NCBI GenBank assembly: GCA_010027825.1
Contig: RGUK01000001.1
Location: forward strand, 1-51,899
Direction: 5' to 3'
From: a bacterium
Lineage (GTDB): Bacteria; Dependentiae; Babeliae; Babeliales; RVW-14
Length of the DNA stretch: 51,899 bases
Positions 13,974 to 21,289 of this stretch are shown one piece after another. Every line of letters begins with the position of its first letter. The first letter of the stretch is position 1. A program made the translations under genes and the position numbers. The notes under the pieces were generated by a model, which had not been told where the DNA came from, did no database searches, and saw nothing but the letters and a program-made list of their open reading frames with translations.

Positions 13974-14595
13974 TTTTTAGACTCAGTGCAGCAAGTTGTT
14001 CAGCCAAGAGTTGAGTCCGGAGAACGATCGTCCGGTTGATGTCCTCTGTCTTGCCCGACTCCAAATCATAGACAGCATTGAACATCTCGGGATCGTCGGA
14101 GAAGTCCTGGATCGAGGGCGCCACGCGGGCGGCCCGGAGGGCAATACGCAGGATATCCGGGGGATTGATGATGCCCTCTCGGTCAAGCGTGGCCCCGATG
14201 TAGGCCCGGATTTCTTCTGAAAAAGGCTCTGGGTCACTTTCGTCGGGTGGTGAAATCAGAACTGCCTCAGTGATGCCCCAGGCCACCTCTTCGGCGTCCG
14301 CTGGGTCGAAAATGTCTGGACGATATTCTTCACCATCCAGCACGTTGCAGAACGTGATGAATTCGGGCAAGCTCTTGTAGAACCGGTCTGTGGTCAGGAT
14401 GTAAATAGCCGCCATCAACTTGTCGAAGGAATGCTGCGGCAAGTCGATGTTAAATTCTTCCTCAATTTCCACAGCGATCGTGCCGGGGTCCCATTCCAGG
14501 GCCTCGGTGCCGAACGCGTCAAGAAACAGCGTCAGGAGTACCGCCCCGAACGTCTCCGGGCTTGTCCACGCTTCCTGGGTCAGATTTTTTACCAT
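13891..14595 (-). CDS. Hypothetical protein upstream of csrA (234 aa)
   Basis: The product is not recognised. The start is placed at 14,595 (MVKNLTQEAW), nine bases after GAGGA; an ATG nine bases upstream would leave the ribosome site adjacent to it. The protein is acidic and mostly helical, with repeated Leu/Ile/Phe-rich helices and no metal or nucleotide motif. It overlaps csrA by about 80 bp at its 3' end and the 14,519-15,040 gene by 77 bp at its 5' end, so all three are translationally linked. Confidence 0.7.
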   Translation of the reverse strand: MVKNLTQEAWTSPETFGAVLLTLFLDAFGTEALEWDPGTIAVEIEEEFNIDLPQHSFDKLMAAIYILTTDRFYKSLPEFITFCNVLDGEEYRPDIFDPADAEEVAWGITEAVLISPPDESDPEPFSEEIRAYIGATLDREGIINPPDILRIALRAARVAPSIQDFSDDPEMFNAVYDLESGKTEDINRTIVLRTQLLAEQLAALSLKNGDAKKVAEMLRASLGPTAETGPTNSI

Positions 14596-15040
14596 GGAAT
14601 CCATTCCTCGTTTCGAGCATCAGTACGCCCTGCCGGTACAGTTCAGTTAAATTGTAACCGATAGAGATCATAGGAACCGTAGGGATGGCCGGAATCGTTT
14701 CGCCAGTTTCCAGGTCTAAATAACCCGTGTGCCCGGTCCAGACGCTATATCGGCTGTCGACGAACATGAGGTGCAGCAGGTCCTGGGGCGGGGCCGTATC
14801 AAACAGGTCCCGCATTTCTCGAAGCAAGAACGAGCGCTGCTCGGATTGCATGGCCGGCACTTTTTCCAGGGTATCGGCGACCAGTAAACAAAACAGGTCT
14901 GGCGGCTCTATTAGGGTATCGGGGGCCGGCATTGACTTTTGTAGAACATTCGTGAAAATACCCCGTAACTGGAGAGGGCTGAGTTTTAACCCCGCCGTCA
15001 CCATGCCATAAGTAAGTTGCTTTTTTTCGGAGGATTCCAT
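14519..15040 (-). CDS. Hypothetical protein (173 aa)
   Basis: The product is not recognised. The likely start is the ATG at 15,040 (MESSEKKQLTYG), with 15,049 as an alternative. It is predicted helical in the first 100 residues, then a beta-rich segment (SRYSVWTGHTGYLDLETGET, around 107-126). Its ATG overlaps the start codon of the divergent 15,039 gene within CCATGG. It overlaps the next gene by 77 bp. Confidence 0.65.
   Translation of the reverse strand: MESSEKKQLTYGMVTAGLKLSPLQLRGIFTNVLQKSMPAPDTLIEPPDLFCLLVADTLEKVPAMQSEQRSFLLREMRDLFDTAPPQDLLHLMFVDSRYSVWTGHTGYLDLETGETIPAIPTVPMISIGYNLTELYRQGVLMLETRNGFHGKKSDPGSVDKPGDVRGGTPDAVS
14596..14607 (-). promoter_or_regulatory. CsrA-like hairpin just before the start codon at 14,595
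   Basis: On the minus strand GGA-AUGGAU-UCC forms a 3-bp stem with an ANGGAN hexaloop immediately before the ATG. The stem is short, but the loop fits the CsrA rule, and the gene is directly upstream of csrA in the same operon, which would permit autoregulation. Confidence 0.4.
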
Positions 15041-15314
15041 GGTTTCCATTCTTGAGAACGCGTCGGTAATTACTAACGGTCGTGCGGAACTTGTATTCGA
15101 AGGCCAGAGCGTAAAGGAACTGATGGACGCCAGCACAGCAAATCTGGCGATCCAGAAAGCCGCTGAACTTGGATTACACCGTCCGGGCGTATCGAGTGCA
15201 AGCGGTCCGTACCCCGTCGACGAGAACGGAAAGACCGACGACGAACTCCTGCTCGGTAAGCGTGGGCCAATTACCGGCTACCGCCGCGACTTCGTCATCC
15301 TGGCCTCGATTTAA
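15039..15314 (+). CDS. Small hypothetical protein on the plus strand (91 aa)
   Basis: The product is not recognised. Translation is well supported by GGAGG five bases before the ATG at 15,039. The protein has an N-terminal beta-rich part (about 1-35) and an acidic, Gly/Pro-containing second half ending YRRDFVILASI. It is wedged between two minus-strand genes: its start codon shares CCATGG with the divergent gene, and its stop shares TTAA with the convergent gene. Confidence 0.75.
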   Translation: MVSILENASVITNGRAELVFEGQSVKELMDASTANLAIQKAAELGLHRPGVSSASGPYPVDENGKTDDELLLGKRGPITGYRRDFVILASI

Positions 15315-15784
15315 CTATCGAAGCCGAACTTGTCGATGTGGGCGAGGCGGGCAGCGTAAAATTCCGCCACTAGGTCCGCGACTTGTGAAAAACGGGCAAC
15401 CAGATCTGGCACGATCTTTTTTTGAAAGACCGTGTTGATGGTTTTGCTGAATTCGTCCAAGGCCTCGCGCGAATAGCCCGAGGCCTTTACTTTTTCTGCA
15501 CCCGCTCGGATTTCCGGCTGGGCGTCGAGCAACAATTGCACGTAACTAGTGTTCACGAAGTCGATATTGTGCCCATAAATCTGCCGCGTTTCTAGGTCTA
15601 CCGGAACAGCGAACACATACGGCCCGGGCCACGGATCTTTGTCTTTGGGGTCCGCATTGGGGTCTTTGTACCGCAATTTTCCAAGACACCAGCCGAAAGC
15701 CTCGGCATCGTCGTTTGGCGGTTTCATGACGAACGCCGGTCGCGGGATTCTTTCTTTTTTCTTGTCAAGTTTATGTTTGCTCAT
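15311..15784 (-). CDS. Hypothetical protein (157 aa)
   Basis: The product is not recognised. The start is the ATG at 15,784 (MSKHKLDKKKER). A basic N terminus is followed by a beta-rich centre with a Pro/Trp/Gly stretch (DPWPGPYVFAVPVD, around 52-65) and a helical C-terminal half. Its leader directly follows the long hairpin at 15,829-15,883, so it may have its own promoter downstream of that terminator or depend on read-through. Confidence 0.7.
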   Translation of the reverse strand: MSKHKLDKKKERIPRPAFVMKPPNDDAEAFGWCLGKLRYKDPNADPKDKDPWPGPYVFAVPVDLETRQIYGHNIDFVNTSYVQLLLDAQPEIRAGAEKVKASGYSREALDEFSKTINTVFQKKIVPDLVARFSQVADLVAEFYAARLAHIDKFGFDS

Positions 15785-15816
15785 TTTTCCAATAGCTAAA
15801 GGAAATTGCAACAGTT

Positions 15817-15883
15817 AAAAAATAGAAAGGTGTCGTCACGGACTCTCTATGCGGTTAAGCATAAAAAGTCTCGTGACGACACC
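15817..15883 (-). terminator. Terminator with an unusually long, branched hairpin
   Basis: On the minus strand GGTGTCGTCACG (15,883-15,872) pairs perfectly with CGTGACGACACC (15,840-15,829). The stem continues through GACT/AGTC after one bulge, and the loop itself can form ATGC/GCAT. The tract TTTCTATTTTTT follows (15,828-15,817). The stem of 12 plus 4 bp is much longer than needed for termination. Confidence 0.75.
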
Positions 15884-15902
15884 GTCTACTGAGACAACAA
15901 GA

Positions 15903-16319
15903 TTAGTTGAGGGACGCCGTGCAGGCAATCCAAGCATCGTGGACGGCTCGCGCGTGGCCGCCGTAATTCGGGATTACCATCAACTCTTCGTCCTCGTCAA
16001 ACGCAGCATCTTGCGACCGCTCGATGCTGGCGATGTACTCGTGGTAATAAACCGCGAAGATACCCCGCTTGTCGTCCGGAACCGCGTTTAAGACGCGTTC
16101 CTTCCAGAAGTGCACGCGGCACTTTTTATGATCGAGAGAGAAACTCGGCCACATGTCATACGCTTCATCATGATTACGCATGATGACATTTTCGATTGTC
16201 GCAATCGCATCTTCGCTGACAACCTGAAACGTCGGCCGGCGCTGAATCCGTCCCTGGATCGCCGTCCACGTGGTGTCAACGTCGGCTCGGTTGATTACGG
16301 CCTGGTTTACAACAGTCAT
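15903..16319 (-). CDS. Hypothetical protein (138 aa)
   Basis: The product is not recognised. It starts at 16,319 (MTVVNQAVINRADVD) behind GGGAGAG. A mixed alpha/beta protein with His- and Trp-containing segments (HDEAYDMWPSFSLDHKKCRVHFW, about 50-72). It ends just before the long terminator hairpin, which probably closes its transcript. Confidence 0.7.
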   Translation of the reverse strand: MTVVNQAVINRADVDTTWTAIQGRIQRRPTFQVVSEDAIATIENVIMRNHDEAYDMWPSFSLDHKKCRVHFWKERVLNAVPDDKRGIFAVYYHEYIASIERSQDAAFDEDEELMVIPNYGGHARAVHDAWIACTASLN

Positions 16320-16322
16320 TGC

Positions 16323-16337
16323 TCACTCTCCCAGTGA
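16323..16337 (-). promoter_or_regulatory. Hairpin with the ribosome site of the 16,319 gene in its loop
   Basis: UCACU-GGGAG-AGUGA forms a perfect 5-bp stem with the GGGAG ribosome site as the loop. This would limit ribosome access and presents GGA in a loop, as CsrA targets do. Confidence 0.4.
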
Positions 16338-16425
16338 AACATGTAGAACACACCGCACGCTGACACAATACAGCGGGGTACTTAATATGCCGCGTTTTTT
16401 GGGAGAATTTAGCGGCTTAATGCAA

Positions 16426-16501
16426 CTGCCGCCCCGCTCAATCTACTGGCAAAAGCCTGAGCTAAGTGGAACTTAGCCATTCGATTGAAACAGGGCGGCA
16501 G
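16426..16501. other. Structured intergenic element, degenerate tRNA-like
   Basis: CTGCCGCCC (16,426-16,434) pairs with GGGCGGCAG (16,493-16,501). Inside are GCTCA/TGAGC around GGCAAAAGCC, and GCTAA-GTGGAAC-TTAGC (16,461-16,477), a 5-bp stem with a 7-base loop having T at loop position 2 and GGA at the anticodon position. The T arm is too short (15 nt remain) and no CCA end is encoded, so it is not a standard tRNA. It may be a decayed tRNA or another folded RNA. The rest of the 212-bp gap shows nothing else clear. Confidence 0.4.
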
Positions 16502-16531
16502 AAGATCGCAGCCCACGCGTGGCGGGTGCGG

Positions 16532-16834
16532 CTAGAACGTCAATTGCACGACCTGCCCGGCGGCGTTGACATACATGATGCGAACCTGCTCGGCGTTGAG
16601 TTTTTTCTTGAGTGCGTTCTTTTTTTCTGTGCTCATACCAGCGAGGCACATTTTAATTGTTGCCATTTCTTTGCGTTGACGGTCTTGGCGTTTTCTCGCA
16701 CACGCACCGCAGCCGCCCGCTGCAGAACGAAATATTTCTCGCTTGTTGTACAGACACGGAATAGAAGCGGCAAATTCGGTGTCATTCATTAACGACAGAA
16801 TCAGCCCATCATCTACGACTGCGAGTTGTGCCAT
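16532..16834 (-). CDS. Small hypothetical protein (100 aa)
   Basis: The product is not recognised. The start at 16,834 (MAQLAVVDDG) has an AGGAGGG ribosome site. A Cys-containing motif GGCGACARKRQDRQRKE (about 40-56) is followed by a basic helix and a beta-rich end (QVRIMYVNAAGQVVQLTF). It is the last gene of the appendage operon, two bases after the next gene upstream, so a virion or fibre-accessory role is possible. Confidence 0.65.
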   Translation of the reverse strand: MAQLAVVDDGLILSLMNDTEFAASIPCLYNKREIFRSAAGGCGACARKRQDRQRKEMATIKMCLAGMSTEKKNALKKKLNAEQVRIMYVNAAGQVVQLTF

Positions 16835-16835
16835 G

Positions 16836-17252
16836 TTACCCTCCTGTCGGCGGCGTTCCGATCCACACTGTACCTGCCGCCGTTAAATTGTCTGCCGTAT
16901 CGAGCGTATCTTTGAGTGCTTGTACGTCAGACGTAACATCTCGAATAAATGCGTCGACCTCTGTGCGCGACCGCAGCAAGACGTCAACATAATTCAATCG
17001 AAACCACGCCGGTCGCAACGTCGCAATTGGTTCGTTTTCCGGGTACTCTTCGAGATCTGACGGCGAGCACACGTGGTCGAATGTGCCTACGCGTTCGGCC
17101 TCCGCCGGGCCAATCGGCATTAATTGGTACGCGAATATTTTTGCCGGCATGAGATTCGCGTCGCTGGCTTCGATTCTGACGCGAATACCGTCAGTCGAAC
17201 TTGCGTAATATCGACTTACTTGCCACGTGAGTTTGATGCGTCGGTCTGACAT
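16836..17252 (-). CDS. Hypothetical protein downstream of the fibre genes (138 aa)
   Basis: The product is not recognised. A beta-rich N-terminal half (IKLTWQVSRYYASSTDGIRVRIEA) is followed by a helical segment (about 95-125) and a Gly/Pro C terminus. It is closely packed between two other short genes after the giant fibre gene, so it may be a minor virion component. Confidence 0.65.
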   Translation of the reverse strand: MSDRRIKLTWQVSRYYASSTDGIRVRIEASDANLMPAKIFAYQLMPIGPAEAERVGTFDHVCSPSDLEEYPENEPIATLRPAWFRLNYVDVLLRSRTEVDAFIRDVTSDVQALKDTLDTADNLTAAGTVWIGTPPTGG

Positions 17253-17254
17253 GA

Positions 17255-17623
17255 TTAAGCCTTAAACTCGTATCGGTGTGCCGCACCGCCGTTGTTTTTT
17301 GTGTAATAAATCGTAACGTTTACCCGACCGTCACCGACTGCTTGCCCCGTGACATATTGCACAAATGTTTTAATTGCTTCTGTGTCGGTTTCTTTCATCT
17401 CTTCGAGCCTGGTCAGCAAAGCCTCAAAACAAGGTATAAGCAGCCGAGTATTACCGCCGCAGCGGCAACTGCTGTTGGTTTTGGATTGCGTGTACGCATT
17501 TCTGCAGGATTGGATTTGTTCTTCGAGTGGCTGGAGTGACGGGTTTCTTACAAAAAAGTCGCCCGAACTTATGAGCCGAATTAGATTTTCACGGTTAAGC
17601 GACGTAAAACTTGACACTGACAT
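17255..17623 (-). CDS. Hypothetical protein downstream of the giant fibre gene (122 aa)
   Basis: The product is not recognised. Mostly helical, with CRNAYTQ...CRCGGNTR...IPC (about 39-66) giving four Cys residues that could bind metal or form disulfides. AGGAAG precedes the start at 17,623. It begins eight bases after the giant fibre gene. Confidence 0.65.
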   Translation of the reverse strand: MSVSSFTSLNRENLIRLISSGDFFVRNPSLQPLEEQIQSCRNAYTQSKTNSSCRCGGNTRLLIPCFEALLTRLEEMKETDTEAIKTFVQYVTGQAVGDGRVNVTIYYTKNNGGAAHRYEFKA

Positions 17624-17630
17624 GGTCTTC

Positions 17631-20600
17631 CTACTCGTCAGGTTGGTTGACTACTTGGCGAATCGCGGCTTTAAGTGCCGGGTCTGTATTTATAGCCTTA
17701 ATCAACGATTTCAGCAATCCAGGCGTTATCTGCGAATCCTCTGTGGTCAGTGCGGCCGGGTTGACGCTAGCGGTGCTCGCCAACACGGGGTTTTCAACTG
17801 AAATTGTTTCCGGGGTCGGGCGGGCCGTAAACGGCGGCGGGGAAGGCGTAGTCGGCGTGGTCGGACACTCTTCGGTCCAAAGTGTAATATCAAGATTTAT
17901 TCGATTATGTAAAACCTCAATTGTACCTTCGCCGATGGCGTCCGGATCAGGAGTATCGTCCGGATTCGGGGGTGCGGTAGGCTTTGTACCTTTTTTAACA
18001 GTGACGGTGCCGCCATGCAGGCAGTTCATCGCCGCTTCGATATAGTGCTTGATTTTGGGCGGCGTGAGGCGGTCTTTTGGGTAAATCTCTTTGACGCGCA
18101 ACTCCAAAGCTTTGAATGGGCGGTAGCCTGGGTCAGTTGGCGGATCTTCGTCACAATCTTCGCTGTCATCTAGTGCTTGTGCTACGCACGGATTGTTCTT
18201 ATCCGGATCGAACGATTTAGTACTTTCGTTTTCTTCTGGTTTGTTTCCTTCGTCTGGCGGGTCTTCTTGTTTTGCTTCCAATCGCGGTAACTGCTTAGCG
18301 ACAACACCGCTGTCGTCGTCAGGCGTGCTTTCAACAGGTGCCCATGTGTCGTAAAAGTCGGGTTTTGCACGGAACGATGGCGGCGGGGCGGCGTCGTTGT
18401 ACCACGAATTACCAATGTCTTCACTGCCGTCTTTTTCTTCATAAGACGAAGGCGGCGCTCTTGGGTCCTCTTCGTCACCACAGCAACCAGACGGGTCTGC
18501 CGGCGAATTACTAGTAGACTCGCCGCACGGACAACCGAGACGGTCGCAGCACGGGTCGCCGAAGTATCTTGTGCAAGTAGCAATGTGATCGTGTTGTCGC
18601 TGGCACAACCGCACTCGCATCGCATAACGCAGTTTGCACGGTTCAAATTTGTCTGGTTTTACAACCAGCGTCACTTCTGTCGGGTCGTTTTCTTTACAAA
18701 GCACCCTGGCCCAAGCGCCTTTTATACCCTCGAACGGGACAACGGCACCGATAACCTTCAACTCCCAGATTGCATCATCGGCCAATACTTTGACTTTAAG
18801 TCCTGTTCGGGCTTGCTGGTCTGGTTTTTCTCCGGCCTTGTCAGCTATAGTGCCGTCTTGAACAAATAAAAGATCTTCGGGGCATAGATTTTGCCCCACG
18901 CCGCCGCACAACACCGTATTGGTTGTTATCCAGGGGCCGGGGCCGAAGTTGCCCGGAATCCGCACGACTTCTTTATACGACGACACCATTCCGCGCCGGT
19001 CTGTTGTAAATTTTAAACCAGGCACGAGCGGGGCTGTCACTTCTACAAATCCACCAGCCGCGGTAATCTTAAAACCTTTTAAGCTTCCAACAGGTTCTCC
19101 AAGTAATTTATCGCGTTCTTTCCCGTCAGGAACGACGCGATCTGGTTGCGGACAGTCCTCGTCTTCGTTGGGACACTTTTCAGTCGGTTTAACGTAGTAG
19201 ATTTTTAAACGGTCTTTTTTAGGAATACCTGTGTGGGTGCCCTTATCGTCGTCCTCCTCTAATTTGAAATCGCAGAACGGCACCGAGATTGACGCATCAA
19301 ATGAGAATGCACAATTCGGCTCTGCGTTCGGCGGGTCGCACTCAATTTGCTCCCATTGTGGTGCGTAGTTTTCTACTCCGCCGAGGTACGTCCAATACGT
19401 TCCGTGTGGCAGGGGATATTGCGTGTAAAAAACAGCGCCTACGGTTTGTGCCGCTTTTTGCGGGTCTACGCACTTGTCATCGCTGCCCGACGACTGTTGG
19501 TTTTGATTAGGTTTAACGAGTTCATAAATTTTTCGATCGCGCTCAAAATTATCTAAAACAGCGTAATCGTACGTCCCGGGGCATGGGTTCGTTGGCAGTG
19601 TCGCATTGCATCCGCGCGACACATTAATAGTGCCACCCTCGTTACCAGGCAGGACACGTATGACATCAATCCTGCCGCCGAAAATTTGTGGGCACGGAAT
19701 ATCGAGTTTGAAATCAAAATCAAAAATGCAGGTTTTGTCGTCGCATTTTTCGTTTTTGTCGCACAGCTGCGGTCGCTGTGTGATGGCAATTTGGCTGCGC
19801 GGGTACGTACCGCACGTGGTGACAGAACTGGTGCGTGTATTAAAAACGGGGCAGGGCGGTTGCGGAACAGCTACGTTTACATCAAGTATTACGTCGAATT
19901 CGCATTTAGGTGTTTTTTCGCACGTAGCCGCGTCGAAGGTTTTTTTGGGGATAATTATGAAAGCGCTGTTATCAGTTGCAGGCCACCACCCGCCATACTG
20001 AGTTAACCAACGCCAGCGCGTGTTATTTGCTTCAACCGTAGCGACCGTTCCTTCTGCCGGGCCGGCTACCGGGAGATCTGTACATTTTTTAATCGAATCA
20101 GGCCCTTTGCCGAGCGGCCCGAGATCTTTCAACTCTTTCATGGTTTTGAGTTGCAAATCCGGTTCGCCGCCGCTGCAGGCTATATTTTTTTTGTTTTTGT
20201 AAAACGCGTTAGCACGAACAGATGTAGTAAATTCTGGGCACGGCGGTCGCGGAATGGGAATTACGAGATCGACAAAAAATGATAACTCGCACCGCGGTTG
20301 ATCGTCGCAGTCGGCAGCAGGAATGGTTCTTGATTCGACTACAGTTCCGCCCGGGCAACGAGCGTTTTCCCACGCTTCGGTTTCGTAGTTGTAACGCCAG
20401 CGATCGACCGGAAAAGCAATTTCAACAATGTCGCCATTTTTGAAAGCACTTTGTTGTTGCTGGTCGCTCAAAGCTGCAACGAAATCCTCGAGTTCAGCGT
20501 ATAACCGGTTGGCCGCTGGTCTATCTTTCGGTGGCCGGTCGCCGGCGGCTCGCGATGCGGCGACTGTATAATTAAGCGACGGCACAGAGACCGTGTACCG

Positions 20601-21215
20601 GTAGGGAACCGTAGCCGCTTTTGCGTAAAAATCTGGCGGATTTTCGCACGCAGCCGCCGGCGGCGGTATAACAGTAATCAGATCAAGCGGCGAACCAATA
20701 ATGACGTCGGCGTAGCAGTTCGTGCATTTTTCATCGTTGTAACTGGTAAACGTATTAATTTTTGCGTTTAATTCAGGGCACGGCGGCGTAGGAATCGGAA
20801 CGCAAATATTGACGTCGATGTCGAAGATGCATTTTTCTGGATCGCTTTCGCACGCAGGATCGTTAAGCGTAATTTCAGTCCATTTTGGAGCGTGTACGCC
20901 GTCGCCGGCACGATAGTATTGGTATGTCGGTGCGGCTCCGGCACCACCGCCAGCGGCAATTTTTACGGCTACAACCTGGCCGGGCTTAATACCCGCAACC
21001 TTTGTTGGATCATCTAACTCAGTCTTATTGTTGAGAATTTTTCTAACTTTATTGTCTTCGTGTCGTGTTGTGATAGAGAATCTGTTTCCGCAGCAGTCTT
21101 TACTAAAATTCGTGCGCGTTACGGTCCAAGTCGTTAAATTTGTGCCTAACGTGTAAAGTTTGTCTTCAGACGTGACCAATCCTGTCATGCCGGCGACGCG
21201 CGAGCCGGTTGGCAC
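17631..21215 (-). CDS. Giant modular fibre-like protein, C-terminal fragment (1,194 aa)
   Basis: This frame is the continuation of the 21,290-25,237 ORF. Sense coding extends upstream of the nominal GTG to about 21,372 (VIPIPRPPCPEF). It carries further copies of the Cys-rich module, each ending in a PIP-x-PPCP-type motif (for example VPIPTPPCPEL, VIPIPRPPCPEF), with Trp-rich inserts between them. Around residues 860-900 there is a cluster of Cys (PCCDRLGCPCG, GCCGDEED). A low-complexity acidic region follows, and then a helical C terminus. It is best read as a cell-surface-binding or structural tail appendage. Disulfides or metal ions probably stabilise it. Confidence 0.7.
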   Translation of the reverse strand: MPTGSRVAGMTGLVTSEDKLYTLGTNLTTWTVTRTNFSKDCCGNRFSITTRHEDNKVRKILNNKTELDDPTKVAGIKPGQVVAVKIAAGGGAGAAPTYQYYRAGDGVHAPKWTEITLNDPACESDPEKCIFDIDVNICVPIPTPPCPELNAKINTFTSYNDEKCTNCYADVIIGSPLDLITVIPPPAAACENPPDFYAKAATVPYRYTVSVPSLNYTVAASRAAGDRPPKDRPAANRLYAELEDFVAALSDQQQQSAFKNGDIVEIAFPVDRWRYNYETEAWENARCPGGTVVESRTIPAADCDDQPRCELSFFVDLVIPIPRPPCPEFTTSVRANAFYKNKKNIACSGGEPDLQLKTMKELKDLGPLGKGPDSIKKCTDLPVAGPAEGTVATVEANNTRWRWLTQYGGWWPATDNSAFIIIPKKTFDAATCEKTPKCEFDVILDVNVAVPQPPCPVFNTRTSSVTTCGTYPRSQIAITQRPQLCDKNEKCDDKTCIFDFDFKLDIPCPQIFGGRIDVIRVLPGNEGGTINVSRGCNATLPTNPCPGTYDYAVLDNFERDRKIYELVKPNQNQQSSGSDDKCVDPQKAAQTVGAVFYTQYPLPHGTYWTYLGGVENYAPQWEQIECDPPNAEPNCAFSFDASISVPFCDFKLEEDDDKGTHTGIPKKDRLKIYYVKPTEKCPNEDEDCPQPDRVVPDGKERDKLLGEPVGSLKGFKITAAGGFVEVTAPLVPGLKFTTDRRGMVSSYKEVVRIPGNFGPGPWITTNTVLCGGVGQNLCPEDLLFVQDGTIADKAGEKPDQQARTGLKVKVLADDAIWELKVIGAVVPFEGIKGAWARVLCKENDPTEVTLVVKPDKFEPCKLRYAMRVRLCQRQHDHIATCTRYFGDPCCDRLGCPCGESTSNSPADPSGCCGDEEDPRAPPSSYEEKDGSEDIGNSWYNDAAPPPSFRAKPDFYDTWAPVESTPDDDSGVVAKQLPRLEAKQEDPPDEGNKPEENESTKSFDPDKNNPCVAQALDDSEDCDEDPPTDPGYRPFKALELRVKEIYPKDRLTPPKIKHYIEAAMNCLHGGTVTVKKGTKPTAPPNPDDTPDPDAIGEGTIEVLHNRINLDITLWTEECPTTPTTPSPPPFTARPTPETISVENPVLASTASVNPAALTTEDSQITPGLLKSLIKAINTDPALKAAIRQVVNQPDE

Positions 21216-21289
21216 ATCGTCAAGTTCTGGTCGAGTATTTACCGTAATGGTCGGCTTGCAATTTGTTTGCTGTTCGATGCAGGCCTGGT

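Noticed and set aside
16428..16500. Functional tRNA-Ser(GGA) gene
   Set aside because: T arm too short, no long variable arm as expected for tRNA-Ser, no CCA end, position 8 not T. Kept only as a tRNA-like structure.
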